Shown one piece after another: positions 54,023-56,078 of a stretch of 56,078 nucleotides of DNA. Made by a program: the position numbers and the translations under genes. Source of the DNA: an uncultured Gammaproteobacteria bacterium. Its GTDB lineage: Bacteria; Pseudomonadota; Gammaproteobacteria; Arenicellales; JAANXG01. Below the pieces are notes generated by a model that was not told the origin of the DNA, ran no database searches, and saw only the letters and a list, made by a program, of their open reading frames with translations. The number at the start of each line of letters is the position of its first letter. Position 1 is the first letter of the stretch. The stretch spans positions 1-56,078 of the forward strand of contig CAMYMN010000009.1 in the NCBI GenBank assembly GCA_947259395.1. Direction: 5' to 3'.

Positions 54023-54757
54023 ATGATTTTACCGACCAAACTCAGCGAAGCGCGGGCTCGTCACCAGCAGGTATCGGCGGAAATTGTCACCAACTACAAA
54101 TCTCGGGCGCCGCTGGCCACAGATCAAGTCACGCCGTCGCAGCTCGCCGAAGCCATCGAGCAATTCTTTACAGTCGCTATGCGACTCGATCGCGAACAGG
54201 GCGAGACCGGCGCCATTTTAAACGACGACGTCAGCCAAATCGGCGACTACGGACTGCAGCTATTGACTGATCTTTCCAACTGGGCGCAACAACTTGCTCT
54301 GGATAACGCCCGGCATGAAATTGCGCTGGTGTCACTGGGCGCCGCGGATTGGATTATGCGCCACCAAGGGGAGATCAGGGCCCCAGAGCTTGTAGTGGAC
54401 GCCCTTGCCGATCTGGCCAATACGACCCAGGATCGTGAAACATTGAAGCAATTAGAGCAGTTCATGACCGCAACCCTGCAGGCGCTGACAGCGTTTATCC
54501 AGCAGGATCTGGAGAAAACCAATCCCGGTCGGCCGTGGCGAGTGCTACATGTCAACCGCGCGATAGTCGCCACGCGAATCCACGACGCGGATATAATGAC
54601 TCGCGTTTTCGACGAGTTTGTGCAGGCGCTACCGGAAGAGGCACCGCGATTCTTTGCGGAAGGTATGGTTCAGATGGACAAACTCGACTACCCGCAACAC
54701 GTGCGCGGCATTATGGAGAAATACTACAACTCGTGGTGCGGCCGAATAATGCATTAA
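54023..54757 (+). CDS. Conserved helical protein of unknown function
   Basis: The start is taken at ATG 54023 (MILPTKLSEARARHQQV), since the 31 residues before it in the open frame look non-coding. It is 244 residues, with no signal peptide or membrane helix, and is helical throughout (YGLQLLTDLSNWAQQLALD, TLKQLEQFMTATLQALTAFI). The C-terminal GRPWRVLHVNRAIVATR and AEGMVQMDKLDYPQHVRGIMEKY look like conserved cores and resemble proteins I recall from related sulfur-oxidising gammaproteobacteria, but no function is known to me. It precedes yciB by 16 bases and is probably co-transcribed. Confidence 0.75.
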   Translation: MILPTKLSEARARHQQVSAEIVTNYKSRAPLATDQVTPSQLAEAIEQFFTVAMRLDREQGETGAILNDDVSQIGDYGLQLLTDLSNWAQQLALDNARHEIALVSLGAADWIMRHQGEIRAPELVVDALADLANTTQDRETLKQLEQFMTATLQALTAFIQQDLEKTNPGRPWRVLHVNRAIVATRIHDADIMTRVFDEFVQALPEEAPRFFAEGMVQMDKLDYPQHVRGIMEKYYNSWCGRIMH

Positions 54758-54773
54758 CGAACAAGGCGAATCT

Positions 54774-55337
54774 ATGAAACTACTCTTTGACCTCTTTCCC
54801 TTGCTCGTCTTCTTTGGCGTATTTTACGCCTACGACATATTCGCCGCCACTGGTGCGGCGATCGCCGCTTCGCTGGTCCAGGTGGGCTGGCTCAAGATTT
54901 CTGGCCGCAAGATCGAGACTATGCATTGGATCACGCTCGGTGCCATCGTTGTGCTCGGCGGCGCCACGATCTTGCTCAAAGACGATGCCTTTATCCGCTG
55001 GAAGCCCACCGTAGTCTATTGGTGTTTCGCTACGATCTTGTTTACGACCCAGTTCTTTGGCCGTAAAACCGCTATTGAGTATGTGATGGGCAGCCAATTG
55101 GAATTGCCGCCTCAGAAATGGCGTTTTATGAATGCGAGTTTTGGTATTTTTACCTTGGCTATGGGATTTCTGAACTTGTACGTCGCGTTTTACTACGGTG
55201 CCGATCTGGACCCCGAAGTACAGCTACAGCACTGGGTTTATTTCAAAGTCTTTGGTACCTTGATACTCACTTTCGTGTTCATATTTTTGCTCATGTTGTT
55301 CGTGTCCAAAGACATCAAGATTAAAGAGAGTCAATAG
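54774..55337 (+). CDS. yciB: Inner membrane-spanning protein YciB (septation protein A)
   Basis: 187 residues with five membrane helices. MKLLFDLFPLLVFFGVFYAYD at the start, LFTTQFFGRKTAIEYVMG in the middle and VYFKVFGTLILTFVFIFLL near the end are typical. YciB takes part in cell-envelope synthesis and division in E. coli. It is followed after six bases by yciI. Confidence 0.95.
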   Translation: MKLLFDLFPLLVFFGVFYAYDIFAATGAAIAASLVQVGWLKISGRKIETMHWITLGAIVVLGGATILLKDDAFIRWKPTVVYWCFATILFTTQFFGRKTAIEYVMGSQLELPPQKWRFMNASFGIFTLAMGFLNLYVAFYYGADLDPEVQLQHWVYFKVFGTLILTFVFIFLLMLFVSKDIKIKESQ

Positions 55338-55343
55338 CGGGCG

Positions 55344-55640
55344 ATGTACTACGTTATTGTCGCTACCGACAATCCACACAGCCTCGAGGCCCGGCAGGCG
55401 GCACGCCCCGATCACGTCGCCCGCCTGGAAGCCCTGCGCGATGCGGGGCGGCTGCTTACTGCCGGACCGTGTCCCGCACTCGACGCCGAAGATCCGGGAG
55501 ACGCGGGTTTTACCGGCAGCGTGATTATTGCCGAGTTCGAGTCGTTGCATGCCGCCCAGCGCTGGGCTGAAGGCGATCCCTATGTCCATGCCGGCGTGTA
55601 TAGGGATGTCGCGGTGAAACCATTCAAGCAGGTGTTCTAA
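55344..55640 (+). CDS. yciI: YciI family protein
   Basis: 98 residues. The ferredoxin-like YCII fold has [22 protein letters not shown], with the His-Asp pair thought to be functional, and the C-terminal [25 protein letters not shown]. Its biochemical role is unknown. The yciB-yciI-bolA order is common in proteobacteria. Its TAA stop shares one base with the bolA ATG. Confidence 0.93.
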   Translation: MYYVIVATDNPHSLEARQAARPDHVARLEALRDAGRLLTAGPCPALDAEDPGDAGFTGSVIIAEFESLHAAQRWAEGDPYVHAGVYRDVAVKPFKQVF

Positions 55641-55912
55641 TGCCCCATGACCGGGTGGCGCTAATCAAACAGCGGTTGAACGCGGCCTTGGCCCCGGAAT
55701 CCCTGGAAGTGATAGACGAGAGCCATCTGCATGCAGGCCATGCCGGCGCCAAGAGTGGCAAGGGCCACTTCTCGGTCACCATCGTGTGCGACAAATTTGT
55801 GGGTCAAAACGCGGTCCAGCGCCACCGCATGATCTATGCCGCCCTGGGAGATGCGATGCAAACCGATATTCATGCGTTGAGCATCGATGCCTATGCCCCG
55901 AACGAATTGTAA
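55640..55912 (+). CDS. BolA family protein
   Basis: 90 residues. The signature pattern includes DESHLHAGHAGAKSGKGHFSVTIV with the conserved histidine, and RHRMIYAALGDAMQTDIHALSI. BolA proteins pair with monothiol glutaredoxins in Fe-S handling. Coupled to yciI by TAATG. Confidence 0.93.
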   Translation: MPHDRVALIKQRLNAALAPESLEVIDESHLHAGHAGAKSGKGHFSVTIVCDKFVGQNAVQRHRMIYAALGDAMQTDIHALSIDAYAPNEL

Positions 55913-56040
55913 TCCGGGAACGGCCTACTTGAATCCGGAGACATATATGAATACCTCCCGTGAAGTCAAGTAGAACAGGTGTTTGAAAAGAGAATGATTG
56001 CGGACATATATCCGGCCATGTAAGAGAAAGGATCGATCAG

Positions 56041-56078
56041 ATGCTTTCAGGCCTCGTTGTGATTCGCTACCTGTTGCC
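56041..56078 (+). CDS. Possible start of a further gene (partial)
   Basis: ATG 56041 follows an AGAAAGGA ribosome-site-like stretch at good distance and opens a frame (MLSGLVVIRYLL) that leaves the window. Too short to identify. Between bolA and here (55913-56040) I see only two tiny frames and a partial palindrome CGGACATATATCCG (55999-56015 region). Confidence 0.25.
   Translation, partial: MLSGLVVIRYLL

Overview
The window looks like chromosomal core sequence from a gammaproteobacterium. The gene orders der-(xseA)-guaB-guaA-tadA, ndk-rlmN-pilF-rodZ-hisS-yfgM-bamB-der, trmJ-cysE-iscR, nrdR-ribD-ribE-ribB-ribH-nusB-thiL-pgpA and queA-tgt-yajC-secD-secF are those expected in that class. The exact genus cannot be read from the sequence. 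A small lipoprotein resembling SoxXA-binding proteins and a metallo-beta-lactamase-fold exported protein hint at a sulfur-oxidising relative, but this is only a hint.

Layout. 1-5271: end of a probable mltF, an exported MBL-fold hydrolase, tadA, guaA, guaB, then a divergent lipoprotein with a clear terminator. 5386-7588: xseA and an overlapping exported protein with a LytM fold whose zinc ligands look lost. 7602-19611: an accessory block. It holds a glycan operon (YfhO-like membrane protein, GT4, GlpD-like flavoenzyme, then GT2, LbH acyltransferase, methyltransferase, SDR epimerase), a YdjM-like hydrolase and a helical orphan protein. Two kinds of terminal-inverted-repeat element lie in it. 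The block separates xseA from der, which are close neighbours in E. coli. 19779-27743: der, bamB, yfgM, hisS, rodZ, pilF, rlmN and ndk, packed with 1-8 base overlaps. 27756-27962: a run of distinct hairpins. 28002-31993: mtaB, iscA, iscR with an IscR-type operator, cysE, trmJ. 32064-37735: suhB-mutS, a PilZ-like protein and fdxA. 37932-41390: yajQ, a lytic transglycosylase, pgpA, thiL, nusB. 41427-46605: the riboflavin genes, nrdR, glyA. 46632-52220: secF, secD, yajC, tgt, queA. 52257-55912: tRNA-Leu(CAA), panC, a deoxynucleoside kinase, a helical conserved protein, yciB, yciI, bolA.

The core genes serve guanine nucleotide synthesis, outer-membrane protein assembly, Fe-S and cysteine metabolism, flavin synthesis, tRNA modification and protein export. 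The most unusual material is non-coding. A dispersed family of inverted-repeat elements has a conserved end (GGTTAACCCG-N-ATATTGCA) that supplies the TAA stop codon of three different genes. A second element family fills gene gaps exactly. A hairpin array precedes ndk. guaB has a promoter so close to its start codon that its mRNA may be leaderless.
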